From Acidimicrobiales bacterium (GTDB lineage Bacteria > Actinomycetota > Acidimicrobiia > Acidimicrobiales > SHLQ01), in the NCBI GenBank assembly GCA_020629375.1, contig JAHDDK010000008.1:62679-112370 (forward strand): a stretch of 49,692 nucleotides of DNA, in the 5' to 3' direction. The position numbers were made by a program, and so were the translations under genes. This document shows positions 37,301-46,100 of this stretch, in pieces. How positions within the stretch are numbered: the first letter of the stretch is position 1; the number at the start of each line of letters is the position of its first letter. Under the pieces are notes generated by a model that was not told where the DNA came from, searched no databases, and was given only the letters and a program-made list of their open reading frames with translations.

Positions 37301-40001
37301 GACCGCCGGCGTCGACGGTCGTGGTGTTGTCGTCCTTGATGACCGACAGGTCGGCGGCGCGTTGGATAGTGGTCGAGTCCGTGTCGGCGTTGTTCGACGG
37401 GTCGGGGTCGGTCGTGTCGGAGGACACGTTTGCGGTGTTCGTGAGCGCAGCACCATCGAGCGCGGTCGACGGCACATCGAACGTGACCGTGAAGGTGCTC
37501 GACGACGTGGGCGCCAGGAGCGCCGTCGTGCACGTGATCGTGCCGGCAGCGACCGAGCAGGCCGCTGAAGAGGCTCCGGCATCGAACGTGAGACCAGCCG
37601 GAACGCCGTCGGTCACCACGACGTTGACCGCATCGGACGGCCCATCGTTCACGACGACGAGATCGTAGGACACGGGTTGTCCGGCGATCACGGCAGTGGC
37701 CGTTCGCTGTTTGTCGATGCGCAGGTCGGCGACTTTGGCGACGTCGGTGTCGGTCTGCCCCTGGTCGTTGGTCGGGTCACTGTCGGGGTCGTCGCTCGAC
37801 GCCACTGCTGTGTTGGTGAGCGTCGTGCCGTCCGCCGTGGAGGGTGGAACCGTGGCGACGATCGTCACCGTTTGAGAGCCACCCGCGATGATCTCGGGCC
37901 ACGAGCATGTCGTGCCCGCGCACGTTCCTCCGCCGGTGGCGCTCGTAGAGACGAGTACGACACCGGCTGGGACGCTGTCGACGAGGTCGACGTTCTGTGC
38001 GTCGGATGGCCCGTCGTTGGCGACGACGATCGTCCAGGTGATCTGATCGCCGGCGTCGACCGAGGTCGGCCCCGACTTGTCGACCGACAGGTCGACCTCA
38101 CGGCGGATCGCCGTCGGCTCGGTGTCGGCGTTGTTCGTCGTGTCGTGTTCGTGGGTGTCGGACGAGATGGTGACCGTGTTGGTGACCGAGGCAACTCCGA
38201 GATCGCCGTCGACGTCGACGACCACGGTGAAGGTCTGCGTGCCGGGAGCCAGCGTGGCCGCCGTACAGGTGACGGTCGCTCCTGCTGCCGAACACCCGGG
38301 GCTCGAACCCGCCGCCGAGAACGACACTCCGGCCGGAAGCGTGTCGGTGACCACGACATTCTGCGCAGGAGAGGGCCCGTCATTGATTGCGTTGATCGAG
38401 TAGACGATCTGGTCGCCCGCGAAGACCGGGTCTGGGGCATCGCTCTTGGTGACCCGGAGATCGACCAGCGGGTCGACGGGATGGTCGACGGGTGCGGTCT
38501 GTGCCGAGTAGTCCTCGCCGATGAACTTCGCCGTGTAGTCGATCTGTCCGCGATTGGTGATCGTGGAGCCCTCGGTTCCGGGGTCGACGGTGACCTGGAA
38601 GCGAACGTCGTAGGTGATGCCGCCCTGGGACGAGGGAATGACTTCGCCGCCCGACGTGCCGGTGGCGCCGGCGCCGATGTTGAAGTGCACCGATGTGCCA
38701 TCGAACCACGCCGTGTCGCCGTCGGCCGCATCGGTTCGTGGCCCGGCCGGGTTGTCGTCGAGAACCACCTCGAGGCTTCCGGGGACATAGGTCGTCCCCG
38801 CCGGGATCGCGTCGCTCACGACCGTGTCGATCGACGGGTCATCTCCGGTGTTGTCGAACGTGATCGAGTACTCGATCACATCGCCGGGATGAACCTCTCC
38901 CCCGTTGAGGTCGGTGCCGGTCTTGTCGAGATTGGCGACGAGGTTGGGCACGTAAATGTCGATTGCTGTGGTCACGACGGAAGGGAAGAACCACTCGCCG
39001 CCCGTACCGAGCCGCACCGTTGCCGATGTGTCACCGGGCGCCACGAGACCGGACGTCGAGATGATGTCGGCGTCGTAGCCGAACGTGTTCGACGCCTGTG
39101 CCGGGTTCGTACCGGGGTTGTAGGCGCCGTTCGTGGAGATGGACGAATTGAAAAAGTTGGTGGACGGGTTCAGCCCGTTGGTGAGGCGCGTGCCGTTGAA
39201 CTCGGCGTAGTCGCCCGTGTAGGGCAGATCGCCTTCGGAGGTGATCATGCCGATCTCGGCATTGACCGGACCGACGGGCGGGGCGGTGAAGCCGCTCACG
39301 GTGATGTCGATCTGGGGGATCGAAGACGTCACTCCGGAGAACCCGTGATTGACCGTCAGGTTCTTCCAATCGGCAGCCGGGTCTTCCTGGACGACGACGA
39401 TCGTCCATCCGCCGTGTGTGTTGCCCGACCCCGTCGTGATGGCGACGTCTGCGACGCCGTACGTGCCAGATCCGGCCGCCTGCACCATCGAGGTGACGTC
39501 GACGAAGCCGGTGTAGAAGTCGTCGTTGCCGTTCCAGTCGTCGAAGAACGTTGCCGTGAGCGGCACGTAGCCGCCAGAGGCGGGAGTGGAGAACTTGACG
39601 TCGTCTTTGTCGGCGTTGTTGCCCTGGTAGTACGCAGTCCAATAGAGACCGGCCCACAACACATTCCCTCCTGCCGGAAGCGTGTAGGTGGCCGTACTCG
39701 AGTTCGTCGTCGTCGGATCGCCATCGACGTCGACGACGGTCATGTTCCCGCCGAACTGGTTGTTCGCGTAGTTGCCCCCGGCTTGGGCGGCGGCACAGTT
39801 GTTCGATCCCGTCGCACACGTGGCCAACGTGTTGGACACATAGACGATGTCGCCCGGTGCGTTGGTCGAGAACACCGGGCCGAAGGGTGTGTCGGCCGCA
39901 GCGGGAAGTGCGGTCGGCACAGTCACGAGCAGTTGCGCCATGAGCATGACTGACACGACAAGGGCGCTGGCTCGGATTGTGCGGTGGTCCCACGGCCTCA
40001 T
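31323..40001 (-). CDS. Giant DUF11-repeat surface protein with LPFTG sorting signal
   Basis: A 2892-residue secreted protein. Residues 1-37 are a signal peptide ending AAA-D. Residues about 40-350 form an N-terminal domain with NVLWAGLYW, FVDVTSMV and GGWTIVVV, of the kind often found ahead of DUF11 repeats. A first DUF11-like module (about 353-512) is Cys-free. Nineteen DUF11 modules of about 123 residues follow (about 513-2850), each opening ADLxxxK, with NDGPSDA, VTDTLPAG and a closing SSDTDDPDPxNN. Every one of the 19 carries one Cys pair. The C-terminus has LPFTG (2859-2863), a hydrophobic helix and RRS: a sortase signal. Expected to be wall-anchored, perhaps adhesive or structural; no catalytic motif seen. 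The ribosome binding site is weak. It ends 24 bp from the convergent carboxylase gene. Confidence 0.92.
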   Translation of the reverse strand: MRPWDHRTIRASALVVSVMLMAQLLVTVPTALPAAADTPFGPVFSTNAPGDIVYVSNTLATCATGSNNCAAAQAGGNYANNQFGGNMTVVDVDGDPTTTNSSTATYTLPAGGNVLWAGLYWTAYYQGNNADKDDVKFSTPASGGYVPLTATFFDDWNGNDDFYTGFVDVTSMVQAAGSGTYGVADVAITTGSGNTHGGWTIVVVQEDPAADWKNLTVNHGFSGVTSSIPQIDITVSGFTAPPVGPVNAEIGMITSEGDLPYTGDYAEFNGTRLTNGLNPSTNFFNSSISTNGAYNPGTNPAQASNTFGYDADIISTSGLVAPGDTSATVRLGTGGEWFFPSVVTTAIDIYVPNLVANLDKTGTDLNGGEVHPGDVIEYSITFDNTGDDPSIDTVVSDAIPAGTTYVPGSLEVVLDDNPAGPRTDAADGDTAWFDGTSVHFNIGAGATGTSGGEVIPSSQGGITYDVRFQVTVDPGTEGSTITNRGQIDYTAKFIGEDYSAQTAPVDHPVDPLVDLRVTKSDAPDPVFAGDQIVYSINAINDGPSPAQNVVVTDTLPAGVSFSAAGSSPGCSAAGATVTCTAATLAPGTQTFTVVVDVDGDLGVASVTNTVTISSDTHEHDTTNNADTEPTAIRREVDLSVDKSGPTSVDAGDQITWTIVVANDGPSDAQNVDLVDSVPAGVVLVSTSATGGGTCAGTTCSWPEIIAGGSQTVTIVATVPPSTADGTTLTNTAVASSDDPDSDPTNDQGQTDTDVAKVADLRIDKQRTATAVIAGQPVSYDLVVVNDGPSDAVNVVVTDGVPAGLTFDAGASSAACSVAAGTITCTTALLAPTSSSTFTVTFDVPSTALDGAALTNTANVSSDTTDPDPSNNADTDSTTIQRAADLSVIKDDNTTTVDAGGQISYSLDYANNGPSTATGVTIVDTLPADGTFDAGSSSAACSAGGATVTCTIGTLAPSATGSVTIVVDVDPGLAQDTSLLNTATISGNENDPVPTNDTSQVTTDVNRTVQLNVEKSDLADPVVAGTNVTYTLRLENLGPSIETNAVLTDPLPAGLTFVSVADAATCANVGNVVTCTIGTMMPGDVFTTTVTAAVDPALPDGTILTNRVIGDGDSSDPVDDSEETTASARADVSLDKSGPTEVLAGNAISWTLDVANAGPSQANVVEVTDTLPPGVSFSSVTVLVGTVSCAHAAGVVSCSLGNMAPGANVSIRIDGDVDPSVADGTTLTNSASATTTTIDTDPSNDRDDVETDVSARADLVTTKTTLTSPIVAGTPASFQIVVRNDGPSTATSVTVTDSLPAGFAFDAGSSTAGCVTGVTCTAGTLLPGESATFVVVADVSSAQSEGTYINAASATADQVDPDPDNNDDTAEIDVEEQADLQIVKLADDPTFVPGTTESYTLTVRNNGASDAVNVVVTDTLPAGLTFNAAGSSAACVAGVTCSLGTMPPGQQIVLTIAVDVASDHTGDLVNTAVVGSDSPDPTPANNSSTDTTSATPLADLVLTKSGPAAALAGEQITYTLTVENNGPSTATNVDVTDVLPAGMTFVTTGSSPICAAGVTCTIGTMAPGAVVNLTVVVDIAADVADGATLTNDASVSSDTDDPDGSNNDDSVDTDIDRQADVRVTKTAGAASATAGSTIGWTIVVTNDGPSVATNVLIADTMPSAITATAVTTTHGACSNAGTSFGCSIPTLAPGESATVTVDSAIAADAPDGSTVINRVDVSATEDDPDPDNNNAEDDVVLEASADLALTKTSTPAAPIAGETITYTLTVTNDGPSDAQNVVVSDALPPALSSIVATSAEMGCTVVGQVVTCTAATVADETSATITITATLDSALPAGSSVVNTASVSSDTDDPDPDDNSDSDTTTIDAESDLALVKTSSKTTAVAGEPHPWTLTVTNDGPSDATGVVITDTIPAGTTFNASLSDASCSAVATTVTCTIGTLADQASVSIAVFIDIPSDFADGRSITNTATVSADQPDPDPTNNDDDHDVPVDNQADLSITKDGDGNATAGETYSWVIDVRNDGPSDAIAVVVTDTLPGGTTFNAASDPRCTAAGAIVTCPLGDLANGGTDQIIMVVDVDPGVTAATDLPNTVTVSSDTDDPDPGDNDGQDTATVARDSLLDIVKDDVTDPVVAGENITWAITVENLGPSDAANVTIDDVLPPEVSFVSVDNPSCSEAAGTVSCAFATLALDNSVTVTVVAEVDPSVADGTTIANTATTDSDSSDPVSDTETTDIRRESDLQITKQSDGDVVAGTSQSYTITVVNNGPSDAANVVVTDSLPAGFTFNSATGATCTATGPIVTCSLGTVGASETVGFELVADVDDTAASPSRNNVTVTSDSPDPDPDNDTDDDETEVRPEADIGVTKTLANGPLVPGTTAIWEITVVNDGPSQAPNIAVVDTLDPALDFDAAASSTACVPDPVDPQTITCTEALLANGESVTFTIATFLDEAFTGDLGNGAVASSDVPDPDPSDNEDEVTETTEPEANLALEKRSLSDDVVAGESIAYELIVTNAGPSTAANVAITDVVPAGLSFDPAGSDPSCALDAGGTSVICTASSLDAAAEVTFVVSFDIASDVESGSTITNTATVDSDTPDPDPTDNGGEATVPADREVTLTLDKQLVGDAVTPGVEATWELTVTNDGPSTATDVLVIDDLPAGMSFASSPDGCFGDISVTCSIEAIAPGETIVVTIVSEVATDIEIGEATNIAIARSNETDEDTETDVTVPVRGNDARLVITKTTDQGNVTVGDSIEWVITVTNEGPDDVTVPITIVDDLPAGLTHVSHSAAGLECDEHTGTVTCAVASLEQGSAETLTLTTTADREGAFTNVVSVSANGITTDEALTASAASSASPPTRTGGSLPFTGGSFGNLVLLALLLLGAGLLFVATSRRSVC
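31413..31427 (-). other. LPFTG cell-wall sorting motif
   Basis: Encodes LPFTG at residues 2859-2863 of the giant protein, followed by a Gly, a hydrophobic stretch and a basic C-terminal tail: the canonical LPXTG arrangement recognised by sortases. No sortase gene lies in the window. Confidence 0.9.
31467..38465 (-). repeat. 19 tandem DUF11 modules, about 370 bp period
   Basis: Protein-level tandem array inside the first giant gene. Modules are clearly homologous yet diverged, so they are unlikely to be a very recent expansion. Each has the order xDLxxxK - NDGPS - VxDxLPAG - Cys pair - xNTAxxSSDxxDPDPxNN. Boundaries are approximate. Confidence 0.88.
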
Positions 40002-40012
40002 GTCACGGAACG

Positions 40013-40041
40013 TCGGTTCGAATGACAGTCGGCTGAACCGA
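40013..40041 (-). other. 7-bp inverted repeat in the leader of the first giant gene
   Basis: TCGGTTC at 40013-40019 and GAACCGA at 40035-40041 are perfect inverted arms around a 15-nt loop, 12 bp upstream of the start codon. They could form an RNA hairpin in the leader or be an operator. The rest of 40002-40111, between the two giant genes, shows no terminator with a T-run. Confidence 0.4.
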
Positions 40042-40111
40042 ATAGGATCAACGACCCAGACAGGAACCGCAGCAAGGGTCGGTTGGCGCCAGACATCGGG
40101 AGTTCGTTCAG

Positions 40112-43100
40112 TCAGCTGCTGCGGCGCCGAGCGAATCGCTCTGCTGCCAGAATGAGGAAACCCATCCAGAGCAGTGCCACGCCGAGCCCGAGTCCCGTGT
40201 TGCTCTCGCGACCGGTGAACGCGATCGCCGAAGGAGGCGCGGGCGGGTTGACCGCGGTGAGCGAGGCGACATCATGATCGTCTTCGTCTCCGCCGTCGGC
40301 GTTGCTGTTGGTGACCCCGTCGGACAAGACATCGGTGTTGTCGGTGTCTGGGGTGGAGTCGATGTCGTCGATGACAGAGCCATCGGGTTCGACAAGGGGC
40401 TCGCCGTCAGGGCCGATCGGTGTCGAACCGGCGATCTCGGCATGATTCTCGAGGGACCCAGCCGCAGTGATCGTCATCGTCACATCGACCGTCATCGCCG
40501 CACCCGGATCGATGGGGCCGGCCACGATGATCGTTGCGGTGCCATCACCGTTGTCGGTCCAGTCTGAGTCGTTGAGGGTCATGCCGGTCGGGACGTAGTC
40601 GATGACCTCTACGTCGGTCAGGGCGACGTTGCCCTGGTTGAAGATCTCGATCGTGAAATCGACATCGTCGCCAACGGTGACATTCGTCGACTGGCCATCA
40701 GCGAGGCGTTTCTCGAGAGCTGCGTCATATGTCGGCTTCCAGAACCCGAAATCGACCGTCGTGTTCGACAAGACGTCTGGATTGTTCGGATCGTTGGCCA
40801 AGCCGGTTTCGCCGGTCGGTTCGGTGTCGTCGAGCGTGACCGTCGACGAGTACACGTAGCCATCGGCGCAACCACACGGCGTCCCGTCATCGTTGTCGTC
40901 GATGTCGTCGTTCGCGTCGGTCGATGTCGGGTCCGAAGAGACCCAGTCATCGAGCGGGCCGCCTTCGTCGAAGTTCTCGGGAGCGATTCCGATGATGTAG
41001 TCGCCGGCTGGGAGGTCTTCGAAGAGATAGCCCCCATCGGCATCGGTCGTGGTCGTCGCAATGGCATCGTTCTCGTCGATGACACCGTCGTTGTTGAGAT
41101 CGTCTGGCTGGCCATCGCCATCGGCATCGCCGAACAGGTGGACGACGACGCCCTCGATTGGATCTTCACCGGGGTCGACCATGCCGTTGTTGTCGGCGTC
41201 GTCCCAGACCTGGTTGCCGACCGAGTACGTCGGTGGCTCGACGAGGGCGACGTCGTGGTCGTCCTCGTCACCGTCGGTGCCGTCGACGATGTCGTCCGTC
41301 ACCGGATCGTCGTTCGTGTCGTCCGCCGTCGAGTCGACATCGACGACGGTGCTGCCGTCGGGGTTGGTGATCTCGGTGCCGTCGGCATCCGATGCGGTCG
41401 AGCCGGCGATCTCGGCGCTGTTGGACAGCGTCTCGAGGTCGGCACTGAGCGCAATCGTCAGTGTGACGGGAACCGTGACGGTTTCGCCGGGGGCGAGAAC
41501 GCCGGTGATGGAGACGTCTCCGTCCTGGCCGTTGGCATTCGCAGCCCACGTATAGGTGAGTGCCGCATCACCGCCGGTCGTTCCGGCAGGGTTGTCTGCA
41601 GCATCGAACGCGTCCCACATGGCCAGATCGACGTAGTCGATGAGACTCATGTTGGTGACGTGGGTGTTGCCCTGATTGATGATCTCGAGCAGGAAGGTCA
41701 CGTCGCCGCCGGGGACGACCGGGAAGACCGTCGAGGGGTCGACGCTCTTGCGCATGGCGAGGTCCATGATCGGGATGCCCACGATGTCGTGGTCGTCTTC
41801 GTCGCCCGATGTCGTGTTGCCGTCACCACCGTCGCCGTTTCCGTCGATGTCGTCGTCGACGAGGTCGTCACCTTCACCGGTGCCGTTGCCGTTCTCGTCG
41901 TCGGGGGTCGAATCGACATCGGTCAGCGGACCCGAGGCCGGATTGTCTGGATTGTCCGGATCCGAATCGCCGTTCGTGGCGTCGCCGTCATCGTCGAATC
42001 GGGAGATCTCGGCGCCGTTGACGAGCGGCTGGCTCGTATCGAACGGATCGGCGATCCGGGCGGTGATCGTGATCACGATCGTCTCACCGAACCCGAGCTT
42101 GTCGCCCGCGGTGACCGGTGCGAGCTGAGCGATCGGGTTCTGCGGATCGGTGGCGTCCCAGGTGACCATGAATGGCGCTGCAACTGTTGATGCCGCATCG
42201 ACCGGGCCGTCCGGGTTGAGCCCAGCTTCGAACGCAGACCACATGGCCGGATCCAGATAATCGACGACGTCGATGTTCTCGACCGCCGGCCCCTGGTTGG
42301 TCACGGTGATGTGCATGGTCACCGTGCCGTTCGGGACGAGCGGTGAATCTGCGGACACGAAGGTTTTTGCGAGCGCAAGGTCCCACGGCAACACGAATGC
42401 TTCGGTGTCGTGGTCGTCTTCGTCTTGACCGTCGGCGTTGTGTAGGTTGCCGTCGCCGTCGGGATCGTTGTCCAACGTGTTGTGCGAATCGGCGGCGTCT
42501 GTTGTGCCGTCAGCCGTGATGGCATCGTTGGTTGGGTCGGTGTCGGGAGTTGAGTCGATGTCGGCAACCGGGTAGATGCCGGATTCGAGCGGCCCGAAGG
42601 GCCCGTCGGGATCCCATTCGGCTTCCATGCCCGAGATCTCGGCAGTGTTGACCGACGGCAGGGCCGCAGTGGCGAGGTCCAGGTCGTAGATGACGGTGAA
42701 GGTCACCTGCCCCTCAGCGGTCAGCTGGCTGATCGTCATCTCGTTGGGGGCAGAGGACGTCACCGTCGCCGCACCATCTGCAGCATCGGTGAACACTGCG
42801 CCGGTCACCGAATTGAAGGTCAGCCCAGCCGGCGGCGTGTCGAGCACGGTGATGTTCACCGCGTCCTCGGGACCCTGGTTGTTGACGGTGATGTCGAACG
42901 ACACCTGCAGCGGCGAGGCGCTCGGGTCGACAACATAGGGTTGCGTGGACGAACGCTCTTTGATCAGTTCGAGATCCCACCATCGGGTGAACGCCTGGTC
43001 GTGATCGTCCTCGTCGACGATCCCGTCGCCCGACGTGTCACCGGTGACGGCGTTCTCGTCGACCTCGTCATCGGTCATCGGATCGTCGTTGTCCTGATCG

Positions 43101-46100
43101 GGTTCCGAATCGATGTCGGCCAGCGGTCCAGATGCCGGGTTGTTCGGGTTGTCCGGATCGGAGTCACCGTTGCTCGGGTCGCCATCGTCGTCGAAGTAGG
43201 AGATCTCGGCGTAGTTGTAGAGACCGTCGGCGACATCGGAGATGTCGACAACGAGCACGACCGGGATGACGACCGACTCGAACGTGTCCAGCGCACCATC
43301 GACCATCGCCACGGGCGCCGTCGGGTCGGTGACATCCCACGTGAACGGCAACATCTGATCACCGGTCGTCGTTCCGGGAAGGTTGAGTGCCGGGTCGAAC
43401 ACCCACGACGCCGACACGTAGTCAGTGACATGGAAGTCCTCGACCGGACCGGCCTGATTGAACACCTCGATGAAGAACGTGAGCTCGTCGCCCTGCGTGA
43501 CACCATCGAGCAGGTCGGGGTCCGTGGGGTCGATGCGCTTCTGCAAGGCAAGGTCGATCGGCAACGCCAGCTCAGCGATGTCGTGGTCGTCCTCGTCGCC
43601 GGGCGTCGCTTCGTGGACGTCGCCATCGTCGTCGGGGTCGTAGTTCGGGTCGGTGTGATCGATCACATCGCCGTCGTCGTCGATGCCATCACCGTCAGCG
43701 TCCACATAGTCGTTGGTCGTGTCCGGGGTCGAGTCGACATCCTGCGCAAACGGGTCTGCCGGGTTGCCGGGATCAGCGTCGGTGTCGAACGCCGCGATCT
43801 CTGCCGCATTGACGTAGGGCGCCGCAGTCAGATCGACGATGTCGAACACCACAGGGAACGTGACCGAGGTCCCGCCAACAATTGGGCCGGCGATCGTGAA
43901 CGTCGATCCGCTGTTGGTGATGCCGGTCAAACCTTCGGCGGTCCACAGTGCGGAGGTCGCGGCGGCGTCGAGGGTCAACCCCGCTGGCGGGTATTCGATG
44001 ACGTCGACGAGGTACACGTCGCCGTCGCCTTGGTTCGTCACCGTGATGTCGAAGGTGGCGTGCCAGGGCGTGGTTGTGACGTCAACACCGGGGTCGCGGG
44101 CGACCTTGATCAGCTCGAGGTCGTAGACCGGGACAATGGCCGAGTCATGGTCGTCTTCGTCGCCGCCGTCGGTGCCGTCGCCACTCGTGTCGTCATCGAC
44201 CATGTCGCCGTCGGGGTCTTCGCCGTCGACCCCACCGTCGGTGTCGTCGGGCGTGGAATCCTCGTCGGTCAACGGCCCCGACGTCGGGTTGTTCGGATTG
44301 TCGGGGTCGGAATCTCCGTTGCTCGGGTCGCCGTCGAAGTCGAAGTACGAGATCTCGGCAGTGTTGACCATTGCTCCGGCGACGATGTCCTCGATGGTGA
44401 GAACGACCGGTATCTGGAGTGTGTCCCCATCATCGAAACGACCATCGATCGAGGCGACAGGCTTCGCCGGGTCGGTGGGATCCCAGGTGAAGGGCAAACC
44501 TGCCCCGGTACCTGTGCCGGTCGTCGCACCGTTCGGGTTGTCTCCCGGGGCGAACGACCACACGTTTGTGTCGACGTAGTCGGTGATGTCGAAGTCCTCG
44601 ACGGGGTCACCCTGGTTGGTCACTTCGATCACGAAGGGCACCGTCGTCGAACCTTCGGTGATCCAGTCAGCTCCTGGGGTGAATGCCGGATCGATGGTTT
44701 TGGTGAGGGCGAGGTCGAACTCGCATTCGACCATGACGGTCACGTCGTTGGAGCGAATCGGAAGCAGAATCTGATCGACTCGAGCACCAAAGGTGTTGGT
44801 CCAATGGTCATCGCACGTTGAGTCCTCGGGGTCGAGGGTGAGGCGGAGTTGCATCGTTCGAGCCGGATTGAGCGGACCATCAACCACCGAGTAGGTCGCA
44901 GTCACGTCTGCAGGCGTTGCGGGACAGCTTCCAGCGCCTGATTGCACCGTGCCGCCCGGCGCATCGCACCAGGTGTTGACGCCTTGGCCAACCGTGACCG
45001 CGGGGTCGCGGCTGATCGTGGTCGGATCGTCGCCGGTCACCCACGTCGTGACACCGGCAGCGTTCGCAACTGGGGTCACCGAGACAAATCCGAGCGTCCC
45101 GTCGTAGTCGGATCCGGGTGTGCGACCGTCGCCGAGCGTTGTCGGCGAACCGCCCTGCACGTTGGTACCCGACGCTGGCTCGGTTCCATCGGCGTTGTGC
45201 GGGAACACGTCGACGATCTCGATGTTCGTGAACTGCGTGTTGCCCTCGTTCGTCAAGGAGAGCACGAACGACATGTTCTCGTCGTGACCGATTGTCGAAC
45301 ATGCACCTTCCCAACCAGCAGGCATCGGATCCTGGGTCGGGTGACGGTCGCAGGCGCCGTCGAGGGTGTCGACGGCCTTGACGATCGCGCCCTGGTCTGC
45401 GGGCAGGGGCATGTAGGAGGCTGCCGAGTTGGAGCGTGACTTGTTCGCAGCACCGATCGTGCCGGTGAACTCGCCCGCCGTCTCGTCCCACGGACCGAGG
45501 CCACTGCTGCGGATCGTCGCCGTGTTGGTGATCTGCGTTGGGTAATCGGGGTTGGCGATGGCGCCGACCACACGGACCTCGATGATCAGCTCGTCTTCCC
45601 AGCCGCCGGCGAGGCCCGCCGGAAGTGCCGGGTCGGAATCGACCGTTGGGTTCGGCTCGGAGAATTGGCAGTTGATGCTCCCACCGGAGAACGCACACCC
45701 GGTCCCGGTCGCCGGCTGTTGCACGACACGGACGAACTGGTAGTTCGACGGCAACGGATCTTCGAGCCGCACGTCGGTGAGCGCTTCGAGGGACGACCCA
45801 ACGATCGACGGACGAATACGGAACTGGACGAGTTCGCCGTTGTCCTTCACATCGGTGAGACCGTCCAGGTTGTCTTTGACGAGACCCAACTCGGCGCCAA
45901 CGATGTACACCATCGTGCCGGACGCATCGTAGGTGCCGTCGAACTGCCGGGGGTCGGGACCGGGCCGCGACGTGGCAAACGTCCAGGACGAGTTGTCCCA
46001 GTCGACGAGGTCCGTCTCGTCGAACGAGTCGACACCGTCGTCGCGGTAAGCATGGTTGCACCATCCAGTTGTGGTCTGAATGTCATTGTGTGCCGAGGGA

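Noticed and set aside
37677..39953. 758-codon plus-strand frame opposite the first giant gene
   Set aside because: Arg/Gly/Val/Asp-rich translation without domains; an antisense shadow of high-GC coding sequence. The same applies to 31417-37281 frames.
40271..44161. CRISPR-like periodic 18-bp repeats
   Set aside because: The units are 530-980 bp apart, in frame within one gene, and encode a protein motif, so they are not a CRISPR array.
42941..44821. 626-codon plus-strand frame opposite the second giant gene
   Set aside because: Low-complexity Arg/Val/Asp translation mirroring the Asp-rich repeats of the true gene.
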